From: Apus apus | Lineage: Eukaryota; Chordata; Aves; Apodiformes; Apodidae | Direction: 5' to 3' | Length of the DNA: 64,000 nt | Assembly (NCBI RefSeq): GCF_020740795.1 | Contig: NC_067301.1 | Coordinates: forward strand, 5,146,001 to 5,210,000 | Shown: piece by piece, positions 22,860 through 41,421 of the stretch | How positions within the stretch are numbered: the first letter of the stretch is position 1 | How the letters are laid out: the number at the start of each line of letters is the position of its first letter | Position numbers and translations under genes: made by a program | The notes under the pieces: generated by a model | The model's database searches: none | Told to the model about the DNA's origin: nothing | The model's input: only the letters and a program-made list of their open reading frames with translations

Positions 22860-25800
22860 AGGGGCCTAGGCTACCTGAGGACAAGGAGAGGAGCAGACTG
22901 CCATTTAGTAGCAGGTTGTAGGTGGTTCTGGAGCATTGGGTTTTGATGGCAACATTTTTATATTAGGTTTGTCAGGCACATTTGTCACATTCTGCTGATG
23001 GCTAATGGAGCCCAGCAGGGAAGCAGCAGTGAGGGAGATGGAGCTCAGTGCTAGTCAAAGGGTTGTCTCTGTATGCTCTGTGGCTCACTGCTGCTTGCTG
23101 GAGGGGAGCTGGGCACAATTCTGATCACTACCTAGCAGGGGTGGTAACAAAGAACCCACATGGGACTTTTTATCTGGCCTGTAGCAGCCAAGATCAGTCT
23201 CACTCTCATTATCTCCCAGTGCTGGCACTTGGATGGCACTAGGGAGAGAAATACAACATCCACTGCTTTGTCAGTGAGTGTTCTTGGCCCCATTTTCAAT
23301 GATTCATCTCCCAAAGGAGCTTTTTCTTCATGCATGAGGGCATTTTTAGGTTCAGTGATCTTGCTGTGTGGCTTGATGCTATAGATCCCTGACTCTGTGC
23401 TAGTCTTGCTGATATTTATAACAATTTTGCTGTAAATTCTTTTGACATCTAGAGGGAAGCTGCTTTTCTCAAGGTACTTTAAGCACACAGAGTCCCACTG
23501 CCCATGGTCAGCACTCTTCAAGTGGTATCCTCAGCTCTCTAAGGGAAAAGTGGAAAGGGAATGGATCAAGTTATAGATGCAAATAATAGCTGTAGAGCAG
23601 TGTAAAATGGATGAAATGTGAAAACTGCTGGAGAGCTGGTATGAAAAGCACAGGCAGCTTTTACAGGCTGTTGTATTGGAGAAGATTCTCAGATTAATCA
23701 TGGTAGGATGATGGGAAGAAAGGAAGGGGGTTGTATTAGGCAAATGTGAAAAGGAAGTGGGGAATGAAGACTAGGCAAACCTTGTAGGATCAGCTGAAAC
23801 AAAATTCAGGATTTTTGGATCCTGAAACAAACAGAAAACAAACTGAGGTGTTTGGAGCAATGGCACAAAACTTCTGCTTGATGCCTGGTGAGAGGCAGAG
23901 GTTTAAAGAAGTACTTAAGTTCCACAGATCCTCACCTGAAGCTGTATTTTTGGCTAAGCTTCATCTCCAGCAAGATGAACAGCATCCTGCTGCCGGGTTG
24001 GTTTGGAAAGGTGGGAATGTCTACCCAGGCCAGCTGTAGGTGTTCACACTGCAACTGAAAACATGGGTTAGCTGAGCATGGCTTTAAACCATGTCAGTCT
24101 CTTCAGTCCTGTGGCAGCCACTCTTTCTTTCCCCCCTGCTTTGTAATTTGGTCCTCAGAAAGGCTTAGGCTGATCTTGTACAAAACTGTTCAGAATCAGA
24201 GTCTTTTGTTGTATTAGATACCTTGGGTATTTGAGCTGAGGTCTAGTTGGTTTACAGATTGCCTTTCTGCAGAAAGTTTGGGCTTCCAGTGGGAGTTAGG
24301 TCAGGCCGTCTGTAAGATTGTGTGGGTAGACAAGCATGTAGCTAATTAGCACCTGACAGCAGAAAGGCTGCTACATTGCACTGCAGCTCATACCCTCTGG
24401 CAGGAGGAAGGAAGAGAACCCTTTCTGGGCAGCATGGAGATTATATATCCCCAGGTGTTTTGAGCTGAGAGAGGTTTTCCCAGCAAAACTAGTAGGTTGT
24501 TCCTGTGAGATCCCACCTACGCGCTCCTGGCTTTGGCTGCTGCCTTTGGCGTTAATGAGGTGTGTGGTGACCTCTTCTGGTGAACGGAGACTAAGCCTCC
24601 AAGTTCGGTCAGAACAAGTTCCAGTTCAAAAAAAAAACCCAAACCCACCACAAAACAGATCAGACACTGTGAGAGGTTTTGATAAAAAGACCATTTTAAT
24701 CTCTGATTGAAGAGCATGGTATGTACAGTACCAGAAGGGGCTGAGTGGCTCTTTTCCAGGACACTAATAGCTTTTTAAGTTGTGAGGGGTTTTGTCTTGG
24801 GAAGGCACATGGTAAGTGTGTGATATATGAATAAGTGTGCATGATATAGAGAAGTTTGTGTGTAGAGCAGCCTGTCAGCTGTTCTGGTGGGAGGCTCAGT
24901 TTAGATCCACCACTAGATATGTTGATCAGGATTTTTATAATGGATTTTGCAGAATGTAAGTTTCTGTAAGAAGAGATGGGTGTGGGGAGGACAGTTCTTA
25001 AGCATTTGGTCTAGAGTAACATTTGCCAGGTTTTTTCCTTACAACTTAGCACACCTGGAATAGTTCAGACCAGTGTCACCAGTGCCCATTGATCTGGAAG
25101 GCCTGCTAGCCAAGAAGCCAAATAAAGGGACAAGTGGTCACACTATCCCACTGTGCTATTTATTGCTACATGCCATTTGTCAGTGTGCAGGGTGCAGAAA
25201 GAGAAGCCATTTCTAGAAATGGCTGAACAGCTACAGGAATGAAATGGCACTTGTCCTAGAAGTTGCTGTGGTTGTTTATTTCCCCTCTCCCTCCCCTAAA
25301 GGACAGGGGATGAACCTAAGAATAACTTGACTAACTAAAAATGTAGCCACTACATAAAGCACTGTATGTTTTCTCTAGCCTGTGAGAGAGCAGCACCGTG
25401 CAGAGCCTCAGTTTTGTATTCCCAGAGCAGGATCCTAATTGGCCATTAGTTTAAACACATCTTACAAACATGGAATTTCCTTGACAAGAGAGTTGTGTGG
25501 GTAGGTCCCTGCTTTTTGCAAGCAGGGAGGTAAACTATCCTGATTTTTGTTTGGCAGAGAATTAATCTGTGTATTACTCTTCTGCTGCTTACACTTACAG
25601 TCCTCTTCATCAGTGTGTCTCATCAGTTCAGGCACAACTGGAGACCTGCACGTGCCCACACTTGCTCACTGGGATTAGAAGGCAAATCCTTCACAGTGTG
25701 GCAAACTGTCAGTTGTGCCAGGGAGGCAATCCTGGAAGTCTGCATGGACGTGCATTAGGCTACCTGTGAGCAGGAAGAGAGCTCCCTGCTGCCTGGGGAG

Positions 25801-28800
25801 GGTGAGCTGTGGTGGCAGGAATGCAGCCTCATCCAGAGCTTAGCTAAGCTGCTCTTTCTTAGTAACTCGGTGTAGCTGTGGTGACTCTTATCAGCCACTG
25901 TTCTTGATTTGACAACCCTTCTTTGTTTTCCCAGAAAATACTCACGGTGTTCGCCAAGTTTCTGGAAATAGCTGCATCCTTTTGTGGTGGAGGGAGGCAC
26001 GGCCCTGGGCCAGAGGGGCAGGATATTTTAGCTGGTGCTTGTCAGCACAGCCAGACGGGCAAGTAGCCTTTCAAAAACTAACACTTCTAAGGCTACGATA
26101 AGGTGCTCAGGCTACAGGGCTGGAGCCTGTGTTCATGCTTGAGATAAACTGCACTGTCAGCACCACATTCACACCTTCCCTGTCACATTAGGCACCCCGT
26201 GGTCCTGCCTTTCCCACTAGTCACTTGCTACGAAGCCTCAGCACGGGGGTGTCAGGCCCTGTGCCTTCATCTAGTGTCCCCAGGGGCTGTGTTGTTCTGT
26301 GTGCCCTTGTGGTGACATTGAGATGGCTAGAGGAAATATTGTGGGTTGGAACAGGTTTGTCACTGAGAATTGTCTCCCTGAACTTTTTTTGGACTCACTG
26401 CTTCCCTTTGGGATGCACTGCCTATCCACTGCTGTTTGGAGAAAAATGGGTGGACTAGCTATATGTCAAAAAATATGACAAACCTTTGGAGGCAGAGAGT
26501 GCTTTTGGTGTCCCTTGCCCACTGGAGATTCTTCACATAACTTCTGAATTGTTTGACCAAGAGGATTTGTTTTACCATGTCACCTCCCTGAGGATAACAG
26601 CACATTTTTTGCCTGGTGTTGAAGTGTGAAGACCATTGTGAGCCATGACATCATATCTCAAGCCAGAGGAGATCAGGAAATGACCAATAAGGCCTAAAAT
26701 ATTGGCCATGGGAAAAATGAATGGAGGAGAGAAGGGATATGATACAGCAACATTCTTTAGCCTAGATAGGTCAGACGCACCTGACAAGTGTAACAGGACC
26801 AGGAGATCTTTGACACTTTAGCACATGATGATATTTTAGTGAGAGGTGGCTAGTGAGAGGTAGAGGTGAACTAGGGTGCAGAGCCACTGGATGACATGCT
26901 AATAAATCAGAGCTGCCCTTAGACAATAAAGAGTATTTTGGGGAAGGAAGATGGGAATAGAAGAAAAACAGCAAACTGCATCTTCTAGAAAAGTTAATAT
27001 TTTTTGCAAAAAGAAATAATAAATATTGTTTCATAAACTGAATAGTTTGAACTGTTTTTGAATGGATGTAAACCAGGAGGGGATTAGTCAGCTTAAAAAA
27101 AAAAAAAAAAGGAAAAAGAGGTTTATAGGGTAAATTATCTCTGAGGTCTTGCTCAGTGGGTTACAAAGCTGAGGGGGCTTGTTTTGGTCCAATCACTGAA
27201 GTTGGAGCCAAGACAAACCTTTAGGCTGGATCATGTCAGTCTCATTTTGCCCACAGCATAGGAGGCCTTCATTACAGTCCAAACAGACCTAACTCACAGA
27301 CAGATCTCCTGCTGTCATGCTGCTGGTTTTGTAAATCATCTGCTCTCCAAATTGCTAGAGCACATTTCTCTCTCTCTCTATTTTCTCTCTCCTTGTTTCC
27401 TTGTGTCAAGTGTTGACAGTAGGTTGATTTAGACTATGACTTAGTTACTTTTGGGTAGCTTTTAGTTTATTCTGTAATTGTATGGAACACAGGATTGGCC
27501 AGTGATTAAAGTATTGCTTTGCAAAGGGGAAATGTGCATCACTTTCATGATCTCATCTGCAGCCCAAGCAGCTGTTGGTCTCTGTGCTCCCCCTGCATGA
27601 AGTGTCCATGATGCTCCCGTCTCACATGCATGTTATGAAACTCAGTTGCTGTCTGTGCAGCCTTGCAGCTGTAGAGGCAAGAATGAATGAGAGCTTTTGC
27701 AGATACTCAAGAACTGTCTGATGGCCAGAAAGCTTCTACTGGTGGAGGCTGCATTTAAAACTTCTGTACCTCTTAACTATAACACTGTATGGCTTTCCAG
27801 AGCTATTTTTTCACATCCCCAATCCTTATACTACTGTACTTCAAACCTCAAAACAGATCCCTACTTATACAGGTCTGAGAGCTTGATTTGCTACCCCTTA
27901 ACTTAGCTTCCAAGCAAGTATCTTCATTGAGACAACAAAATGTCCTGTCCCTCCAGGCTGAGCTTCTGGGCCCAGTGCCCACTGATCTGTTCCCAAATGA
28001 TCCTGCCAGCTTGAGGCTGCTAAACACAAGGGTTGGTGAGCCATGTGTGGAAGGCAGAAAAGTTCAGAAGGCAGGAATTCCTGGAGCAGCAAGAGGAGGG
28101 GGGCATGACAGGAAGAGGGGCCTGATACTTCCCTGAAGAGCCCATCACCAACAGTGCCAGACTAACAGTTCCCTGGTGTGGCCACAGATTCCCTTATCTG
28201 GGAGCGTCAAGCGGTGGAGCCTGTCGACACTTCAGCCTCGCGCCCTGCTCTGCTCTCACCCACCTGCAGATACAGAGTGGCTTGAACAAGTTCCAGTGCT
28301 CACTCTTGGAGCTTCCCAGGACCCCACAGCACCACTGGGCAGCCAGGTGACATCACTGCCAACAGCCATGTAGGTGCTTCCTGTGTCACATTCCCAACTG
28401 AAGAGCCTCTTGCCAAATCCTTGTCGTTCTACACAATCTTTTTAGGAACAAATGATCTAATTTTAGCCTGGCTGCCACAAACACCTTCCTGAAATAGATT
28501 CTGACTCTCTCCCGCCTTGTTCGTGTTCTTGAGAGTTTAAAAACAAAACCCCTTGTCCTTAGGGTCTCTTGTTAAGGCCTCTGTCAGCCTAAATTTGGTC
28601 AGTAAGAAGTACTGAGCAGTGCAGTGGGGAAACTGCTGTCACTGCTAGACCCATACTGAGCTGAGCGAGGACAGGAATGTTCCAGAGAGGCAGAAACTCA
28701 GGTGATGGCACATCACAAAGTTGTATGGATCTGATCCAATCTGAATGAGTTGTTCTCTATGTCAAGGACTTTGCAATAGAAAGAACTTGTTGTTTTCTGG

Positions 28801-31800
28801 ACTGGCTGCACCCAGATATGATATTTGGAAGTGTAGTGAATGGACTTCCTCAGTGACCTCTGGTTTGTCTAGCACAATTGCTGTAATCATCATCCTTTCT
28901 TTTGGGGGCTTAACTAGATGAGCACTGGCCTAGGTGTCAATAAACTGTCATTCTGATCCCACAGTAAAGTCAGTTTCTATCTGTCTGTGCTGCCCTTGAA
29001 GGGCATGTGCAGCAGTGACCTGCTTGGAGAACAGGTAAAAAGCACTTAGAGAAGAATTAGGAATTACTGTGTCATGAGGACAAGGAGCACAAACTCCACA
29101 AAATCACTGGGATTTTTTGCTCCTGCATTTTGCTTTTGCCTTGAGCTTAAATATTGTACTGAAGGATCAATGCAAGCCTGAGCTGCTGGTTTTAATTAGG
29201 AGAGAGTAAAAAGCCACATCTTTCAAGAGCTCTCTAAACAGGAAAGGAAGAAATGTTTCAGGCAGCTGTTGTTTTTATGTCGCTCTCTTGGGAGCTACAC
29301 ATCCCCCCCTTATGTTCCTTTAGACTTGATAATTAAGCAGCTCCTTGTATGTGCAGGTCACTTGATCAGCTAATGGACTCCCTGTGGTCTCCAGTGCACC
29401 ACGCCTTGAAGGATTAATAGGAAAAGGCAAAAAGCTCTTAGGGATCTAACTGGATTGTAGCTTCACTTGTCCACAGGGCCTTTTCTGAGCAGTACTGAAA
29501 GCAGGCACAGGAGACAAAGAACAAACCTCCTGAGCCCCCCAGGTTTGCCAGGCTCATTTGGTATATGGCCTCAGCTCTGCAGCGTTTGGGACTATTAGCC
29601 AGGGAGCTTCCCAGCTTGCCATCATTCAGCTGGGGACTAAAAGTACTGTTGGCTCACATGAGGTGAGTGCAGAGTGGCTGGTGCTGCTGAATACTGTAAA
29701 GGCCAGACCCCTGGCATCTGGCTCCAGCTGGGCTTTCATGGATGAGGACAAAGATGCAACAGAGCTTCATGGGCTGAGCATCCCAGCAGGAGCTGGGAGT
29801 GTGGCAGCACGTTAATGGACAGAAGGGATTTGGGAGACAGGATCTTCTGGGGGAGCACCTGAATTCCCTCAACTATTGCACAGCCTGGGATAGCTTTTGC
29901 TCTCTTTCTCTAGCACTAGCATCCAGGACGTTTGGACTATCACTGGCAAGAACTTTGTCAAACTGATTAGTTTAGGTGAAGTATTTTTGTTTCCAGCTTC
30001 CCACTCCCCTCTCATTTTGACATGTCTTTAATAACATATTTCCTAGCACCCTGAAAAGCAATACAGAGCTAGGTAACTTACTGGAGGTCATTGAACAATT
30101 TATTGGCAGAGTCAGGTGCTCAGCCTTGATTTTTTTGGCTTCTATTTCTGCATCTGGGCCATAGAGATCATCCCACCCATCCTAGAATATATAAGAGTAG
30201 GGAACAGTGATTGCCAGAGTGGGTTTGGGAATCAGGACCTGGGAAGCTGACAAATACTCTAGGATATGTGCTCTTTTCTACTTCATCTTATTAATCTGCC
30301 TCCCTTTTTACCTGCTCTCTGGTTTCAAGGACATATTCCCATTTAATGTCTTAACGACCTACTTTGCCCTTCTAGCTTCTCTGTCCTTTATCAAGAGGAG
30401 AAGGCTGTAGCAACTCAGTGACCTTCCCTTCTTCTTTCACTGCTGGTGACAAAGTGTGCATGGGACCAGAGTCCAGTCTTCTCGTGGCAGTCCAAACAGA
30501 AGCTTCAAGAACTGCGAATGCAGCATTTCTCAGGCGGGCCTGTAATGACACCTGGTGTTGAGTCTAGGAACATGCTGAGCATGGAACCGTCGGCTCTGGC
30601 CGCTGAGAATTCAGATGTAAACAGGCTGGCTGAAGGGGGAATTTCCTCAAAAGTGGAAACGGTTTTATCCCTGCAGGATTTGCCTAGTCAAAGGTTTATC
30701 TCTCTGCCTTTGACTACTTTGAAATCCACTACCCCAGCGTAGAATATGCTTGAGACTTTGTGTTAGTCCAGATTATCAGTACAGAAAATGTTTAACCTTA
30801 CCAAAAGTCAGGCTCAGAGTTAGACTAGCCAACCTGATACAACCTCAGCCTCAGCCTTCATCCACTCCAAAGCTCTGACTTAGTCATAGACAACCCAAAA
30901 ATCTTTGGAAACCAAGCCACCATATCAAAGCATCAGAATAGATGCATAGAAATAGATGCATAGAAAGCAGCTTATCACTTCCTCCTTCTTCTCTGGAGAG
31001 GGACTGTTCAGAGTTGAACCAAAGCATGTTTTGTTAATAAACACTAATTGCTGTCTATCATCAAGCACACAGGGCCATTTTCTGCTATTTTCTAAATTGA
31101 AAAACCCACACTGAAGCCTCTGAAGAGTTGAAGATCAGAACGGGCTCAATTTTCCATGCAAATAATTTGCGTCTGATCTTGACCCAGGATTTTCATAACA
31201 ATGAGAGCCAGCATGGGGCTGCAGTGGCTCTGAGCTGCCCTGCAGTACCCAGCTGGCCCTCTCCCCAGTGCTGTTCCTTTCATGCCTGCTCCTGAAGGGA
31301 TATGTGCACCTGAGGCATTTTCCTTCACTGACTTGAAAGTCATGGGCATCAGCTTTAGGTTTATAAATGTGTTTTTGAGCACTCGTGATTGTCTATTTGT
31401 TGAACAGGGTGTGAGCATGATGTGCAGCTTCCACACAGTTCCAGTCACACCATCATCAAACACTGAAAAAAACCAACACACCAACATCCCCTTGGATTCA
31501 AGAAACTTAAAAAGAGGGGTTTTTTTTTGACATGTATTCCTCATGGCTTTCTGGAGTGCAGGTTGGATGGGGCTTGGAGCAACCTGATCTGGTGGGAGGT
31601 GTCCCTGCCCATGCAGGGGAGTTGGAACTAGATGATCTTTAAGGTCCTTTCCAACCCAAACCATTCTATCATTCTGTGATTTTCTTAATGTATTGGAGCA
31701 ACTTACCAACTTAAAGAGAAATCATACTTACCTTAATGGGAAAATCTTAACCACATGCTTGCAGATATCTTTGAAGAGAAATTAAATTGTCTTTGCACCC

Positions 31801-33200
31801 ATGTAAATATTCCATGTAGACAAGTTCTGAGATCTGGGGAGGTGGGAAGGAAAGTTATGCTTGAGATGGACAACATGTCTTCCTAGGCTTGTAGAAGTTG
31901 TGAGACCAGAGTGAACATTGTGACCATTGAGGCAAAATCCTGCATGAGTTAAACCACTGAATTTGCTTTAAATAATTCTTGCTTGAACTGGTGAATATAT
32001 TTTTAAAACAACACCTGATGTTGATTTGTAAGATGCTAGTGCTAGAGTTAGTTCTGCAGTTCTTTTTAATGCACAAACATGCATATTACTTTTTTTTGTG
32101 ACTATTCCAGCCTGCAATTTTGGCTTGCTTACTTAACAAGACCAAATAGTTCTTCAGGTGACCTTCAGAGATCCTCAGTCCCTCAGAGCAAGCTGACCTC
32201 AGCACCTCAGGCTGAACTTGCTTTACCTGCAGCTGCACAGACACTCCTGCAGTGACCTCCCCTGAGCTGACTGAAAGGAGCAGCTCTTGGCTTTCATTCT
32301 GTAAGGTTTTTAGTTGTTCTTATTAGCCAAGTGAATGCCAAAAAGAGATCCTGACCAGCTTCCTCCAAAGCTCTTAAAGCTACTTTTATTTTGGGAAAAA
32401 ATAAAACCAAAACAAAAAAACCCACAAAGACCAATTGCAGCTTTCCAGGATTTACTTCCTCTTAAATACATACCTTTATTTTTATTGCCTTTTGTGACCC
32501 CAAACACTGCCTTGCCTCTCTTAGAAAGAGCTTTAATCTGTTAAGATCTTCCTCTTACACAGTAGAAAATTACAATTTGATGGGAGAAATAGCTTATCCT
32601 TCTAATAGCTTCCATACAGCTAGGCTGCATCTTTTTCTCACTATCAACCCCCTTGGTGGTTGGATAAGGGAAGATTCCATAAGATAAGGTGATTGCATAG
32701 AGGGAAGATTCCTCTGTAGTGGAGAAGAGCTGGAAAGACAAAGTCCTGCAGAGACCTAATAGGAGTAATTTAATATTGTTCCCACTTCATTTGTATCTCT
32801 GAAACAATGATCAAAAAGAGTTACTAACTTCTTTTCTTCTCCATCAGGGTCTTACTTCTCTCTCTTCTACTATCTACAGTTCTACAGAACAATAAGGTTA
32901 CTGGAGACACGTACAGGGTAGCTTGAAATAAGCTGGCTTAGGTTCTGAAAGTGTCCTGACTGTGTCTGGACCTCAAAGACTATGTGACTTCTGTGTCACC
33001 TACAAATATAAATCTAGAATAGCTTTGCTGGAGTGGAAGGAGTCACATTGCTGTACATCTTTATCTGCCGTTTGTGCTTCTGATGGAACTCCACCTGCAC
33101 TTTTCTAGCTTCTCCTTGTTTAGAAACAACTTTCTAAATTTCTGTTGATGTTTTAGGTTGCCAGGTAAACATACTAATTAAAAGTGTGAATTATGGCTGA
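22860..33200. other. Long spacer between the NP cluster and the cyclase gene
   Basis: About 10.3 kb in which I cannot support a gene. It contains an A17 run at 27092-27110 and a CR1 end at 31560-31681. A short tandem duplication of about 14 bp lies near 30940-30965. As the gene-free block upstream of three cardiac/renal hormone genes it is a natural place for shared enhancers, but none is identified here. Confidence 0.45.
31560..31681 (+). mobile_element. CR1 LINE 3' end
   Basis: The sequence has the classical CR1 tail: GGTTGGATGGGGCTTGG, then GATGATCTTTAAGGTCC, TTCCAACCCAAACCATTC and the short ATTCTGTGAT-type end. It is severely 5'-truncated and fairly well preserved, so younger than the copy at 21.1 kb. 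Confidence 0.85.
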
Positions 33201-33268
33201 GAACCAGAAGAGAACATTATTGGAAAGAAATGTGTATTTCTGGGGCAACCCAATAATTTCTTATCCTC

Positions 33269-39143
<5,875 letters not shown>

Positions 39144-40830
39144 CTAAAAACAAAACAAAGAATAAAAAATAAAAGAATGGAGGTGTCTGATCCCTGGGGC
39201 GTTTCTTGCAGCTCATGAAAACGTAACTGGAGCTAGTTGAGATGTTTAACATCACATTCTGAAACAAAGTACATTAGCTGAGTGTTATTGAAAGACATAT
39301 TTGTGTTTTGTTCTACCTGACGTTTTATTTGAAACAAAAAGGTGTAGTAAAGAGACTGTTTCCATGACACACTCAGAGCTGAAAAAACACATGAATGAAA
39401 TTGTTTGGGTTTTCTATGAGTTTTAAGACTGATAAAATCATTCCCTGTATGTTTTATTCTCTGTGGCACTTCTGTCTACATCTTAAGGAAGCCCATGAGT
39501 TGATGAGCTACTTATTTCAGTGATCACAAACTGGAATTGTTGATTTCTTTTAGAACTTTTAGAATTTGTCATTAATAGCAATTTCTAGATGATAAATAAT
39601 TTGTTTGGAAATCTTTAAATGAGCTCAGATGTTTCTACAGTATCATCTAAATATTCCAGATGGAAAAGTAAACACCATTGCAGTTTTGTTTCAGTTTTTA
39701 CAGAAGTACATACATGGCCAATTTTTACTGTTTGAGCTTCACAATTACCTCTCCTGTCCTCCTGTTTCATGCTGCACATAATTGACATCCATTTTCCATA
39801 CAGCAAAGTAACCTCTAACCATTTTCTTTTTAAGAACTATTAATAATTTGCAATCTTATATTAGTGATGCTCATGAAAACAACTGGGGGTGTTAGGCTGA
39901 AGCTGGCAACTCCTGAATAACTGGGCAACTCTCATTTCCACTGATAAAAACAAACCAGGGGACTGGGCTGATAATCAGTCTATCCAGCTCAGTCCTTCTT
40001 TAACTTTTGGTTTTTCCTTGTCCTCTGCATAGTAGAGGTGATTGACAAGTGCCTTCCTCAGGCCCTCCTCTCTCTCAGACAGGTGAAATAGCATTTTAAA
40101 TAAGATAAATACAGACTCAATAAACCCTGTTACTCCTCGGCAGAGGCAGGCAAAGCAGGTTCCTGCTGGGCTCTTCCCAGCTGATTGGTGCTCAGTGGTT
40201 GTAAAGCAGAAGAAAAATAATAAAAGTACAGTCCTCAAAAGATGAGAAACAACCGTATTTTATTTATTGAATACAATTTATGTTTGCTAATATATCTATT
40301 TATTTCAATCCAAAGGTAACAACTCCAAAATGTCTGACTGAAAGGAACCACAAGCCTAGAAAATTTAATCTCCGAGCCCAGATACATTTCTGGTCTCACA
40401 ATGAACTTCCAGTCTTTTCCTTATGCTATTTACTGCTTACCTTTGAGTTGCTGGTCTTCCATTTTGAATCAGTCGTTTTACTTTTGAATCCACCAAAATA
40501 TGTGCCAGGACAGAGAAAAAAAACCACGACAAAAATTCACCTTGATTTTGTGCTGCCTGCCTTTCATTACAGCGAGAGAAATATAAATAGGGGCTTTAAT
40601 TTAGTACCAGGCAAAAGGTGGTGATTCTACTTGTGCATTGGAAAAAAAAATAATCCCCATTTGTGTCAGACATGGTGCCTGACAGGGACAGTGCAGAGGT
40701 CTTCACCTGGCATCTGGATGACTTAAAAACAAGCAATGGGGACGTGAAGGAGATGGGTCAGCAGAGACACTGTTGGTGTTCACTGCTGGATTTACCCTTC
40801 CCCTTGCCAAGTCCCAAGGTGATAGGGTGG

Positions 40831-40883
<53 letters not shown>

Positions 40884-41350
40884 AATTGTGAAATGCTTTT
40901 TGCATTTTTCAGTGCTCCCACACTCACCTGCATGGAGCTGCTTTCACCCGTGCTGCCTTCCCCCTGGGCATTGCCACTGCTTGCTCTGCTGAGTCCTGCT
41001 GCCAGGCTCAGAGGTCCTGCTGCTGCCTCCAGCCCTGCCAGCACCTGCCTGCCTCACCCCTTGCCCTGCAGCTGCTCCTCTGGCTCTCTAACTCTTCCCA
41101 CTGCCCAGCCTCTTCACAGCAGGCTCACATCTTCCCCCAGGTGAGGGTAACAAGCTCCAGCCCAAGGCAGGGGAAAGGCAGGAGAAGGTCTCCAGCATTA
41201 TCACAAAATACAGGCTCTGGTGCAGACAATACTCAGGAGGATGTGACAGGGACACAGGTTTTTCTTTAATCTTGCAAAAAGTAGTTTATTGCAGTATGGT
41301 TAGGTATAATACTTGTATCATTAAAAGCTTAATTTCACAGCTCTTTGAGA
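39144..41350. other. 5' region of the cyclase, first exon unresolved
   Basis: Must contain, or lead to, the missing 5' exon of the cyclase. A minus-strand frame at 39975-40238 has a hydrophobic start but no suitable donor in the needed phase. An ATG-led minus stretch near 40545-40570 ends in AAG|GTGAAT, but in phase 0, which does not fit. The (AT)n repeat lies here. Confidence 0.4.
40832..40884. repeat. (AT)n microsatellite
   Basis: About 50 bp of nearly perfect TA dinucleotides with one C interruption. It lies between the cyclase 5' region and the end of the elastase gene. Confidence 0.95.
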
Positions 41351-41372
41351 TCAAAGGTGTCATGGTTATGAC

Positions 41373-41378
41373 TTTATT
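41373..41378 (-). terminator. CELA2A: Elastase poly(A) signal
   Basis: AATAAA on the minus strand, 44 nt after the predicted stop codon; the short 3' UTR is typical for pancreatic serine protease mRNAs. Confidence 0.75.
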
Positions 41379-41421
41379 GAAACTTTTTTCCTTCTTGGCA
41401 TCTATCATCCAGCTCTTTGGA

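Noticed and set aside
31146-31709. 187-codon minus-strand open frame
   Set aside because: Its first part is the reverse of the CR1 fragment and the rest shows no family motif.
39975-40238. Minus-strand frame with hydrophobic start as first exon of the cyclase
   Set aside because: No ATG at its start and no donor in the phase required by the acceptor at 39144-39145.
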